Shown: positions 40,065 through 47,965 of the stretch, piece by piece | Position numbering within the stretch: position 1 is the first letter of the stretch | Layout: the number at the start of each line of letters is the position of its first letter | From: an uncultured Pseudomonadales bacterium | GTDB lineage: Bacteria; Pseudomonadota; Gammaproteobacteria; Pseudomonadales; Azotimanducaceae | DNA length: 64,000 nt | Reading direction: 5' to 3' | NCBI GenBank assembly: GCA_958296025.1 | Contig: OY282430.1 | Coordinates: forward strand, 2,604,001-2,668,000 | Notes under the pieces: generated by a model | Told to the model about the DNA's origin: nothing | The model's database searches: none | What the model saw: the letters and a program-made list of their open reading frames with translations, nothing else | Made by a program: the position numbers and the translations under genes

Positions 40065-41273
40065 ATGCAAACGGAATCCCCACCCCGCTCCGCCTACCCT
40101 TGGTACTTGGCCAGCTCCAGCCTGTGGATGGGCGGGATGAGCCTGCAGGGGTTCCTGCTCACTTGGTTGCTGGTCGGCGTTCTGGAGATTGCCCCGGACC
40201 GGACTGGCCTCACCCGCTCCATCACCGAGTTGCCGCCGCTGATCATGCTGCTGCTCGGCGGGGTGCTGGGCGATCGGATCAACGGCCGCTCCTACCTCGC
40301 CTCCATGCACCTGCTGATGTGCTTGCCACCCCTGATCGTTGCGATGGTGTTCGAGCTGGGGCTGTTGAGCTACTGGTGGGTGGTGCTGTTCGGGCTTCTG
40401 ATGTCCACCATCCAAGCGCTCTCCGACCCGGCCCGCCAAGCCATTCTGTCCCGGGTGGCCCGCTTTGACGCGCAACGGGCGGTGACCCTGATGACCTTGG
40501 TAACCTCGCTGGTCGGCATCGGCGGGGTGGCCATCGGCGGCCAATTGGAGAATCTGGGGCTGTCGCCGGTGCTGGCGGCGCAGGCGCTGCTGTTCGGGCT
40601 GGGCATCATCGCCGTCTGGCGACTGCCGCAACTGCCGGTCAGCGCCGGCCGCAGCCGCGCCAAGTTTGCCGCTGGGCTGCGGGCGGTCTGGCGTCAGCAG
40701 CTGATCCGCAACGTCATCGGCCTGAACTTCCTGTCCGGCCTGTTCAACGCCGGCGCCTATGTCGTGGTGATTCCGTTCATCGTCAAGGACGTTTACGCCG
40801 GCGGCGCCAGCCTGTACTCCTGGGTAGTGATCCTGTTCACCTTGGGCAGCATCGGCTCCAGCTTGATTCTGCTGACGTTCATGCCGTTGCGCCGCCCCGG
40901 AAGGCGCTTCCTGATCATGCAGCTCAGCCGGGTGCTGATCCTGCTGGTCATCTGGTCGGAGCCGCCGCTTTGGTTGTTCTACGCCGCCCTCGTCACCTGG
41001 GGGGTCAACGCCGGCGTCACCACCACCCTGGCCCGCTCCATCGTGCAGGAACTGGCCCCGCCGAACGAGCGAGCCCAGGTCCTCTCCATCCTGCTGCTCA
41101 GCTTCATGGCCGCAGCCCCAATCAGTTCCCTACTTCTGGGCCAAATGATAGAGCAGTTCAGCCCTCTAAGCGCCTTGCTGCCGGGGATGGCCATCTCCTT
41201 AGTCATCTTCGGCGTCGGCGTGGCCAAGAGCGGGCTGTGGGGGTATGCATCGGCAAGTCGGCGCGAAAACTGA
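40065..41273 (+). CDS. MFS transporter
   Basis: A 402-residue major-facilitator protein with about 12 membrane helices. The inter-helix motif GGVLGDRINGR after the second helix fits the MFS loop 2-3 signature. The overall pattern (SLWMGGMSLQGFLLTWLL, DPARQAILSRVA) resembles EntS-like exporters. Substrate unknown. The ATG at 40065 gives the cytosolic N-terminus typical of the family; the open frame upstream crosses the hairpin repeats and the antisense Rpn gene and is not coding. Confidence 0.85.
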   Translation: MQTESPPRSAYPWYLASSSLWMGGMSLQGFLLTWLLVGVLEIAPDRTGLTRSITELPPLIMLLLGGVLGDRINGRSYLASMHLLMCLPPLIVAMVFELGLLSYWWVVLFGLLMSTIQALSDPARQAILSRVARFDAQRAVTLMTLVTSLVGIGGVAIGGQLENLGLSPVLAAQALLFGLGIIAVWRLPQLPVSAGRSRAKFAAGLRAVWRQQLIRNVIGLNFLSGLFNAGAYVVVIPFIVKDVYAGGASLYSWVVILFTLGSIGSSLILLTFMPLRRPGRRFLIMQLSRVLILLVIWSEPPLWLFYAALVTWGVNAGVTTTLARSIVQELAPPNERAQVLSILLLSFMAAAPISSLLLGQMIEQFSPLSALLPGMAISLVIFGVGVAKSGLWGYASASRREN

Positions 41274-41357
41274 ACTTGGGGGAGAGGTGAAGCAGCTTCC
41301 CTGACGCCTCGCTTGCCCTAGCGCCGCATGGGCAATGCAACCGCCCTAGCAACAGGG

Positions 41358-41376
41358 AATGGGCGGCATCTCGGCC
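41358..41376 (+). repeat. 19-bp direct repeat, left copy (island boundary?)
   Basis: AATGGGCGGCATCTCGGCC occurs here and again, without mismatch, at 50649-50667. The two copies frame the toxin-antitoxin / NTPase / type III island. Shorter matches to its first 11 bases at 57290 (and a weaker one at 60766) mean it may belong to a dispersed repeat instead of an attachment site. Confidence 0.75.
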
Positions 41377-41500
41377 ACAGCCGGACCAGAACGCCGCCAA
41401 TGACGGGAATACCCGCCTTCATCAGCCTGAAAACGGTGGAGAATCCGCCCCGAAAACCTCAGAGCGCAATACTCTTGTTTTACGGCAAGCCTGTGGTGTG

Positions 41501-41529
41501 TTGCGTTGACGCTCCGGCCACTCTATCTT
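41501..41529 (+). promoter_or_regulatory. Predicted promoter of the antitoxin gene
   Basis: TTGCGT (41501-41506), 17 bp, TATCTT (41524-41529), about 31 bp before the ATG. Moderate match to sigma70. Confidence 0.4.
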
Positions 41530-41559
41530 TGTTCAGTCGGAACACAATGTGCTCTACAT

Positions 41560-41784
41560 ATGGAACTGGCAAGAATCACAGCTCGCGGACAGACGACGAT
41601 ACCCAAGCGTGTTCGCGAGGCGGCGAATCTCAATGCCGGCGATACGCTCTCCTTCGAGGTGCGGAGTGACCATCTTGTGGTCCGCAAGGCAACGTCTGCC
41701 CAAGAAACCTACCTTGACGGGCTAGCGCAGACCCTTGATGAGTGGAACTCGCCGGAGGACGAAGAGGCTTGGCGCGACCTTTAG
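41560..41784 (+). CDS. AbrB/SpoVT-type antitoxin
   Basis: A 74-residue swapped-hairpin DNA-binding protein. ARITARGQTTIPKRVREAANL and LNAGDTLSFEV are the two conserved blocks of the AbrB/MazE fold; the acidic C-terminus (WNSPEDEEAWRDL) is the usual toxin-binding tail. Predicted to neutralise the PemK-like toxin encoded 86 bp downstream and to repress the locus. The ATG at 41560 starts the fold; the open frame extends upstream without homology. The spacing to the toxin gene is wide for a toxin-antitoxin pair, and the toxin has its own promoter-like sequence. Confidence 0.85.
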   Translation: MELARITARGQTTIPKRVREAANLNAGDTLSFEVRSDHLVVRKATSAQETYLDGLAQTLDEWNSPEDEEAWRDL

Positions 41785-41813
41785 CCAGCGCAAGCAGGCT
41801 ATGCGATTGGGGG

Positions 41814-41874
41814 TTGCATTTCCTTTAGACAAGGGACCATAATGGTACTCTCTCTTAATGAGACATCATTATGG
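41814..41874 (+). promoter_or_regulatory. Toxin promoter with inverted-repeat operator
   Basis: TTGCAT (41814-41819), 18 bp, CATAAT (41838-41843). The -10 lies in CCATAATG (41837-41844), whose exact complement CATTATGG (41867-41874) covers the toxin ATG. A protein bound to both arms would block both transcription and the start codon region, as expected for autoregulation by the antitoxin or the complex. Confidence 0.55.
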
Positions 41875-42206
41875 TTAATTTTGAAACACTAGATGTGGTT
41901 GTCGTGCCCTTCCCCTTCACGGACCGGCCAGCGGTCAAGCGCCGGTCCGCGGTGGTTGTGTCGTCCACCGAGTTCAACAAGGCTCACGAAGGAAAAATTT
42001 TGGCGATGGTCACCTCCGCCACCGCCCGGTGGGAGACCGATGTGCCGCTTCAGGGCTGGGGGCAAGCTGGCTTGCATGTGGTTTGCTGGGTCCGCTTTAA
42101 GCTGTTCACATTGGACGAGGACCTGACCCTTCGCAAGACTGGCACCCTGTCGAAGCGCGATGGAGAGGCCGTCAAAGCCGCGCTAACCCGATGTCTAGCC
42201 AGTTGA
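41871..42206 (+). CDS. PemK/MazF-like endoribonuclease toxin
   Basis: A 111-residue toxin of the PemK/MazF fold. VVVPFPFTDRPAVKRRSAVVVS near the start and the strand with MVTSATARWETDV match the family; the conserved Arg and Thr/Ser that act in RNA cleavage are in these blocks. Expected to cut mRNA when free of antitoxin. Its TGA shares an A with an ATG of the next gene (TGATG at 42204-42208), so the NTPase is translationally coupled to the toxin. Start at ATG 41871. Confidence 0.86.
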   Translation: MVNFETLDVVVVPFPFTDRPAVKRRSAVVVSSTEFNKAHEGKILAMVTSATARWETDVPLQGWGQAGLHVVCWVRFKLFTLDEDLTLRKTGTLSKRDGEAVKAALTRCLAS

Positions 42207-45200
42207 TGCTTGGAAAATCACGGATGCCTCACCAGCACGAACGCGAAACCGCTGCGGAGTCCAAGCGCGATGGTGCGTTGGCGGCGGAGATGGCACCGGA
42301 GGAAATCCGCGCCATTCGCAAGCACCTTGGCCTCTCCCAAGCGGAAGCTGGCGAGTTGCTGGGCGGCGGGCCGCGAGCGTTCACCAAGTACGAGGCAGGC
42401 GCCGTCAAGCCGGCCGCAGCAGTGGTGACGCTGCTACACCTTTTGGAGCGGGACCCGACCACGATCCGGCGACTGCAAGCCATCAAATCGCTGCCGATGA
42501 CGCCAATGCCGGAAGCGGCTTCCCCGTTTCAGATTACTGGTGAGCACATCGCTAGGCTCAACGAACGGTTATTCAATCAGTTCCTGCGACGCCTGCTGTA
42601 CGCCGAGGCCCAAGCTCACAATCTGCCAACCGACGGCATACATGTGTCTGACAACATCAATGCGCCGGATGGCGGCGAGGATGGGCGCATCGAGTGGCAG
42701 GACGGCCCCGCACGCACCCCCTCGCTGCCCTCCCGGGTCAATCAGTTCCAGTTGAAGTCCGGCCAGATCACGCCGGCGAAAGCCGGCGGTGACATTTTGC
42801 AGAACGGCAAAGTGAAGCCGATGGTGCGCCACGTTTTGGAAACTGGCGGGCACTACAGGATGCTATGCGCCCATTCCTACACCAAGAAAGCCATCGAGAG
42901 CCGTGAACGCAGCATTCGCGAAGCCATCCGCAATGCCGGCGTTGCTGTTAAGGATAGCCAGATCGCGTTTTGGGATGCAGACCAGATCGCGGCTTGGACG
43001 AACCAACACCCCTCTGTCGCCATTTGGGTGAAGGAGCAGACGCAGCCCGGAACCATCGGCCCGTTCCGGTCCTGGACGCATTGGGCCGGTCACCCCGACC
43101 ACGACAACTCGCCTCGGGTGGAGGACGAACGCCTGCCGCCGCTACGAGGCCGCTTGCGCACGGCGGCAACGACATCACAGGGCACCCTGCGCTTGGTGGG
43201 CCTGGCCGGCATCGGCAAGTCGCGGCTGGCTCTTGAAGCTCTAGGCCCTCCGGACGACAACCTGTCGCTCAGCGATATGGTGCTGTATGCGGACGAGTCC
43301 GTGGCCGACACAAACGCCATCGTCGATGTAGTCCAGACCTTGGCCGACACCGGCTCAAGGTCTGTCGTTGTGGTGAACCGATGCTGCCCGCAGACCCATC
43401 GAATCCTCGTGGGCATGGTATCCCGCAGCAGCAGTCGGCTGTCGCTGCTGACCCTTGACGACGATATCCCACGCGGCACACTCGACAAGACGATGATTAG
43501 AGTCAATGAAGCGTCGCCTGCCGTCGTCGAAGCCATCATCGATCAGACGTTGCCGAATTTGCCATCCGAGGACCGCCGCCGACTGGTGCATCTTTCCGAG
43601 GGCTTTCCTCGGATAGCCATTGACATTGCCCGAGCATGGAATCAATCAATACCCATTGCGCATGCCCAGGATGATGACATCGTGAACGCCTTCGTTTGGG
43701 GACGCCAACCGCGAGAACCCGAACGCACCCTCAAATCGGCGATGCTGGTGGCGGCGTTCGGCGTTGTCACTGTCGAGCCCGACGACAGCCAGCTTAAGGA
43801 AGTTGCTTCGTTCCGCCACGACCTAACGGTTGACGACCTGCGCATCTGCATTGGTTGGCTGGTCGAACGGGGCATCGTCCGCCGCAAGGGCCGACTGCGC
43901 GTCCTGCAGCCACGCCCCATCGCCATGCGGCTCGCCGAGCGTCAGTGGCGGGAATGGAGTCCATCTCAGCGCGATCGCATATTGGCGGGTGGTGCCAGCC
44001 CTAAACTAAGCATCACTGCGGCACGGGTGCTGGCTCAGCTCAACACAACTTCCATTGCCGAGGAGGAGGTGGTGCGCCATGTGTGCCGTCCCGACGGCCC
44101 TTTGGCTGGATACGCAGCGCTAGCTCGACCCGGCCAAGCGGAGGTGCTGTCAATCCTTGCAGAAGTGGCCCCGGATGTTATTTTGAAGACGATGGAACGC
44201 GCTTTGAACGAAGTGGGCGACCTATCAAAGGTTGCTGGCAATGTGCGCCGGCATATCGTACGGGCATTGGAAAAAATCGTATTTCCGCCCGCCACATTCG
44301 ATGGGGGCGCTCGACTATTGCTGCGGCTCGCCAACGCCACTGACTTGTTTAGAGGAATCTTTCACACCTACTTGGGCAACACCGCGGCCGATGGCGACGC
44401 TCGCCTAGCCCTGCTCGACGAAATCTTGGATACTGCCGAGCCCGAAAAGCAGTGGCCTGTCGTTGAAGCGCTGGTCGCGGGATTGGAGACGAGGGTGTTG
44501 CGGACGGTCGGCGCAGAGACTCACGGTTCCAGACCAGCATTGTCGCCTTGGCTTCCCCCTTCAAGGGACGCCGAGGTCCGATATGTGGTTGGCTGCGTTT
44601 CGCGTCTCACCACCATCGCCGCCCAAAACGGTTTAGAGCCTCTCGCTGCGCGTGCGCGGAAGGAGCTAGGTCAACATCTACGTTCGTTGGTACGCCGTGG
44701 CTACATGGATGCAGTGGAGCAAGCAGTCCGCCGAGTGGCACCTGTCGCTAGCAACTGGCCGGCAGCTGTGGAGAGCTTGGGCCATGTTCTGGAATACGAC
44801 GCTGCGTCTTGCAGCTCGGAGGATGTCGAGCGCGTAAGAAAGCTGCTCGCGGACCTGCTGCCTGAAAGCCTTGAGTCCCGCATCCATTTTCTGGTCACCG
44901 CCATGCCCTGGGATTATCCCCTTGGCGAACAACTCGACTTTGACGAACGGGCACGGAGGCAGGAAGAGTCCCTCAAAAAACTGGCAGTCGAGCTTGCGCA
45001 AACGCCAGACATCCTAGACAGGGCTTTGCCTGAACTTAGCTGCGGAGACCAAAGGAAGGCGGACATTTTCGGCGAAGGACTGGGCCAACTGGCGGACCTG
45101 AATTCCACAGAGATTTGGCTTGAACGCATTGTTCAAGCAGCTGTGGATGCGCCGGACTCTGACCGCAACTTAGGCCTGCTTATCGGGTTCTGCGTCGGCG

Positions 45201-46264
45201 TTGCCAAAAGCCACCAGAAAATGGCAGAGCCGATCAAGGAGAGATTAACGCAGTCTTCGGCGCTGGCCCCCGCGTTTCCGTCGGTTTGCGCTCGGCTAGG
45301 CATAGAACCATCCGATATCAAGCTCGCGGTCGATGCCCTTCGGGAAGGGCCATTACCGCCGAGCCAATTGGCTCCGTGGCGCCTCGATGTCGCATGGAGC
45401 CTACTCCCCCCGCTAGCAGTGACACCACTGTTCGATGCGTTACTGGAGCATGTTGCAAAAGATGCCTTCGCTACTGCACTCAACTTGATCAGCACATACT
45501 GCATGGGGAATTCCCAAGCGCTTGACAGCCTGCGGCCACAAATACGGAAATGCGTTGAAAAGTGCGCAGCGGAGGGGAAGGTACCTAGGAACACGATGAG
45601 CGCCTATCGCTTCGAGCTGCTAGCGATGCAGATGCTCGGGAAAGGCAGGGAAGACGCCGACGCTTGCACCATCGCACTTGACTTAACAAAGATCATGGTG
45701 GAGAGCTCACAGCGGATTGAAGGACAACTACCCAATTCTATCGTCCAGCGGTTGCTGTCAGACTTTCCCGAGATCGTTTGGCCTCGCGTCGGAGCCGCAA
45801 TCACCGCCGATGATGGCCAGGATTGGCTACTGGCGCATATCCTCGGGACAGATGGCCTTTGCAAAGATGACTCGCTGATACTCAGTCTGCCGAAGGCGGT
45901 TTTGTTCTCTTGGTGCCACGCCCATCCGGATAAAGCACCGGCGTTTGCGGCTAGGGTTGTCCCTGTATTGGCAGAGGGGCAAGACTCCGAGAAGACGATG
46001 CATCCGCTGCTGCGCCAGCTAATTGACGAATTCGGAGAATACACAAACGTACTAGATGGCATCGAGGATAACATCAACAACTTTGCTTGGGTGGGGTCGC
46101 TAACGGGGTACTATGAGCAATACATCAAGCCGCTCAGCGCACTGGCTGACCATAAGATTCCGACCGTGCGACTCTGGGCCAAGCGCCTGGTTCGCCGCCT
46201 TGAAGCAGGCATCGAACACGCCCGTGAGGAAGACGCGGAACAAGATGCCAGACGCGAGATTTGA
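42206..46264 (+). CDS. HTH + Mrr-like nuclease + P-loop NTPase, candidate defence protein
   Basis: A 1352-residue multidomain protein. Domains in order: an XRE-type HTH resembling the MqsA antitoxin HTH (about 33-84, LGLSQAEAGELLGGG); a PD-(D/E)XK-like nuclease of Mrr type (about 115-285), with GGEDGRIEW and QLK in place of (D/E)xK; a P-loop NTPase with Walker A GLAGIGKS near 333-339; and about 900 residues of mainly helical sequence. The usual Walker B aspartate region reads VVVVNRC, so the key Asp appears replaced by Asn. The plan resembles STAND/Avs-type sensors (nuclease effector, NTPase switch, helical sensor). ATG at 42206 overlaps the toxin stop; an ATG at 42191 is an alternative. No close named family was recognised. 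Confidence 0.75.
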   Translation: MLGKSRMPHQHERETAAESKRDGALAAEMAPEEIRAIRKHLGLSQAEAGELLGGGPRAFTKYEAGAVKPAAAVVTLLHLLERDPTTIRRLQAIKSLPMTPMPEAASPFQITGEHIARLNERLFNQFLRRLLYAEAQAHNLPTDGIHVSDNINAPDGGEDGRIEWQDGPARTPSLPSRVNQFQLKSGQITPAKAGGDILQNGKVKPMVRHVLETGGHYRMLCAHSYTKKAIESRERSIREAIRNAGVAVKDSQIAFWDADQIAAWTNQHPSVAIWVKEQTQPGTIGPFRSWTHWAGHPDHDNSPRVEDERLPPLRGRLRTAATTSQGTLRLVGLAGIGKSRLALEALGPPDDNLSLSDMVLYADESVADTNAIVDVVQTLADTGSRSVVVVNRCCPQTHRILVGMVSRSSSRLSLLTLDDDIPRGTLDKTMIRVNEASPAVVEAIIDQTLPNLPSEDRRRLVHLSEGFPRIAIDIARAWNQSIPIAHAQDDDIVNAFVWGRQPREPERTLKSAMLVAAFGVVTVEPDDSQLKEVASFRHDLTVDDLRICIGWLVERGIVRRKGRLRVLQPRPIAMRLAERQWREWSPSQRDRILAGGASPKLSITAARVLAQLNTTSIAEEEVVRHVCRPDGPLAGYAALARPGQAEVLSILAEVAPDVILKTMERALNEVGDLSKVAGNVRRHIVRALEKIVFPPATFDGGARLLLRLANATDLFRGIFHTYLGNTAADGDARLALLDEILDTAEPEKQWPVVEALVAGLETRVLRTVGAETHGSRPALSPWLPPSRDAEVRYVVGCVSRLTTIAAQNGLEPLAARARKELGQHLRSLVRRGYMDAVEQAVRRVAPVASNWPAAVESLGHVLEYDAASCSSEDVERVRKLLADLLPESLESRIHFLVTAMPWDYPLGEQLDFDERARRQEESLKKLAVELAQTPDILDRALPELSCGDQRKADIFGEGLGQLADLNSTEIWLERIVQAAVDAPDSDRNLGLLIGFCVGVAKSHQKMAEPIKERLTQSSALAPAFPSVCARLGIEPSDIKLAVDALREGPLPPSQLAPWRLDVAWSLLPPLAVTPLFDALLEHVAKDAFATALNLISTYCMGNSQALDSLRPQIRKCVEKCAAEGKVPRNTMSAYRFELLAMQMLGKGREDADACTIALDLTKIMVESSQRIEGQLPNSIVQRLLSDFPEIVWPRVGAAITADDGQDWLLAHILGTDGLCKDDSLILSLPKAVLFSWCHAHPDKAPAFAARVVPVLAEGQDSEKTMHPLLRQLIDEFGEYTNVLDGIEDNINNFAWVGSLTGYYEQYIKPLSALADHKIPTVRLWAKRLVRRLEAGIEHAREEDAEQDARREI

Positions 46265-46267
46265 GCT

Positions 46268-46396
46268 ATGCAAACAGCTACTCCCACTGCCATCTTCCAC
46301 CTTTGCAAATCCCGGGCCGACCAGCAGGCGAGCAAGGTAGCGGGTGTAGACTTCGTGGCAAGCTTCATGCCGATCGAGGACACGGCTCGCATTTAG
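46268..46396 (+). CDS. Possible 42-residue ORF between NTPase and methyltransferase
   Basis: Begins ATG 4 bp after the NTPase stop and ends 27 bp before the methyltransferase start, on the same strand. The product (MQTATPTAIFHLCKSRADQQ to FMPIEDTARI) has no recognised domain. Position suggests either a small operon member or the remnant of a gene. No strong ribosome site. Confidence 0.3.
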   Translation: MQTATPTAIFHLCKSRADQQASKVAGVDFVASFMPIEDTARI

Positions 46397-46423
46397 GAAA
46401 ATCCGAAGGACCACCAACAACCC

Positions 46424-47962
46424 ATGCCGACACTACACTGGCTAACGCGGGACCAAGACATGCATGCCTCTAAAGAGGTTCCCTTTCGGCTGCTCGAAGC
46501 TAAACCTGAGTTGTCCGCAGGAGACGCCAGTGCGGGGAACATGCTAATTCAGGGAGACAACCTTGAGGCGCTTAAGGCGTTGCTGCCGTTCTACGCTGGC
46601 CGGGTGAAATGCATCTATATCGATCCTCCATACAACACTCGATCTGCTTTTGAACACTACGACGACAATATGGAGCATTCCAAGTGGCTGGCGATGATGT
46701 GGCCTCGCCTCGAACTCTTGCGCAACCTGCTTGCCGAGGACGGTTCAATTTGGGTGTCCATTGACGACAACGAGAGCCACTATCTGAAAGTCATCATGGA
46801 CGAGTTGTTTGGACGTCGTAACTTTATCGCAAATTTTGTATGGCAAAAAAAATATACCCGTGCAAACGACGCTCAGTTCGTGAGCGATAACCACGATCAT
46901 TTGATCGCCTTCGCCAAAAACGTGGATAGAGCATCCTTCAATGGCCTTGACCGCGGCGAAAAGCAGAATAGAGCGTATAAGAATCCTGACGGCGACCCGC
47001 GAGGGCCGTGGAAGGCTACGCCATTACATGCGAAAAGCGGCAGTTCAAACAATCAGTACGAATATAGATTTTCCAACGGCGTGGTTTGGAGGCCGCCTCT
47101 AGGCACCTATCATAGATTTAGCCGAGATAGTCTGGCGGAACTAGATCGAACTGACCAGCTCTGGTTTGGCCGCAGTGGCAGAGCGGTTCCTGCAAGAAAG
47201 TCTTTTCTCTCTGAAGTAAAACAGACGGTTGTTCCGGTTACGGTTTGGCTACACGACGAGGTGGGCAGCAATCATGATGCCAAAAACGAGATTCGGAACA
47301 TTTTCAACGAGCTTTACTTTGATACGCCCAAACCTGAAAGTCTAATCAAACAAATACTCGATATTGCAACTAAACCCGGCGACCTAGTGCTCGACTCCTT
47401 CCTCGGCTCCGGCACCACGGCCGCCGTTGCCCACAAGATGGAGCGGCGCTACATCGGCATCGAAATGGGTGAACATGCGGCCACGCACTGCGCACCTAGA
47501 TTAAAAAGGGTAGCAGAAGGCGAGCAAGGGGGCATTTCCAAAAGCGTTGGCTGGCGGGGCGGCGGCGGCTTCCGTTTCTATCGGCTCGGGCCGCCTGTTT
47601 TCGATGAGGATGGGCGCATTCGCCAAGACATCGATTTTCCCGTACTGGCAGCCCATGTGTGGTTCAGCGAAACCAAGCGGCCTTGGGATGGCGACGGCGC
47701 TTCGCCGTTGCTCGGCCTGCACAACGGATGCGCCTACGCCCTGCTCCACAACGGCATTCTGGGCGACAAACGGGCGAATGGCGGCAACGTGCTGACCCGC
47801 GCCACGCTGGCCGCAATCCGCGAAGATATCGTCAAGGAGCAACCGGCCTTCAACGGGCCGCTAACCGTCTATGGAGAGCGGTCGCGCCTGACGCCGGCGA
47901 CGCTGGAGCGGGAGCGCATCGTCTTTAAGCAGATGCCCTATGACGTGAAGGCGAGTGCCTGA
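46424..47962 (+). CDS. mod: Type III-like N6-adenine DNA methyltransferase (Mod)
   Basis: A 512-residue beta-class methyltransferase: catalytic DPPY (67-70) comes first, and the SAM-binding FLGSGTT (about 326) later. The sequence between, and NMLIQGDNLEAL near the start, are as in type III Mod and related enzymes. The C-terminal part carries an extra domain with GPPVFDEDGRIRQD, shared with Mod proteins paired with a Res helicase. It protects host sites from the restriction subunit, which starts 3 bp downstream. The central region (about 130-290) is A/T-richer and is probably the target-recognition domain. Confidence 0.9.
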   Translation: MPTLHWLTRDQDMHASKEVPFRLLEAKPELSAGDASAGNMLIQGDNLEALKALLPFYAGRVKCIYIDPPYNTRSAFEHYDDNMEHSKWLAMMWPRLELLRNLLAEDGSIWVSIDDNESHYLKVIMDELFGRRNFIANFVWQKKYTRANDAQFVSDNHDHLIAFAKNVDRASFNGLDRGEKQNRAYKNPDGDPRGPWKATPLHAKSGSSNNQYEYRFSNGVVWRPPLGTYHRFSRDSLAELDRTDQLWFGRSGRAVPARKSFLSEVKQTVVPVTVWLHDEVGSNHDAKNEIRNIFNELYFDTPKPESLIKQILDIATKPGDLVLDSFLGSGTTAAVAHKMERRYIGIEMGEHAATHCAPRLKRVAEGEQGGISKSVGWRGGGGFRFYRLGPPVFDEDGRIRQDIDFPVLAAHVWFSETKRPWDGDGASPLLGLHNGCAYALLHNGILGDKRANGGNVLTRATLAAIREDIVKEQPAFNGPLTVYGERSRLTPATLERERIVFKQMPYDVKASA

Positions 47963-47965
47963 CCA

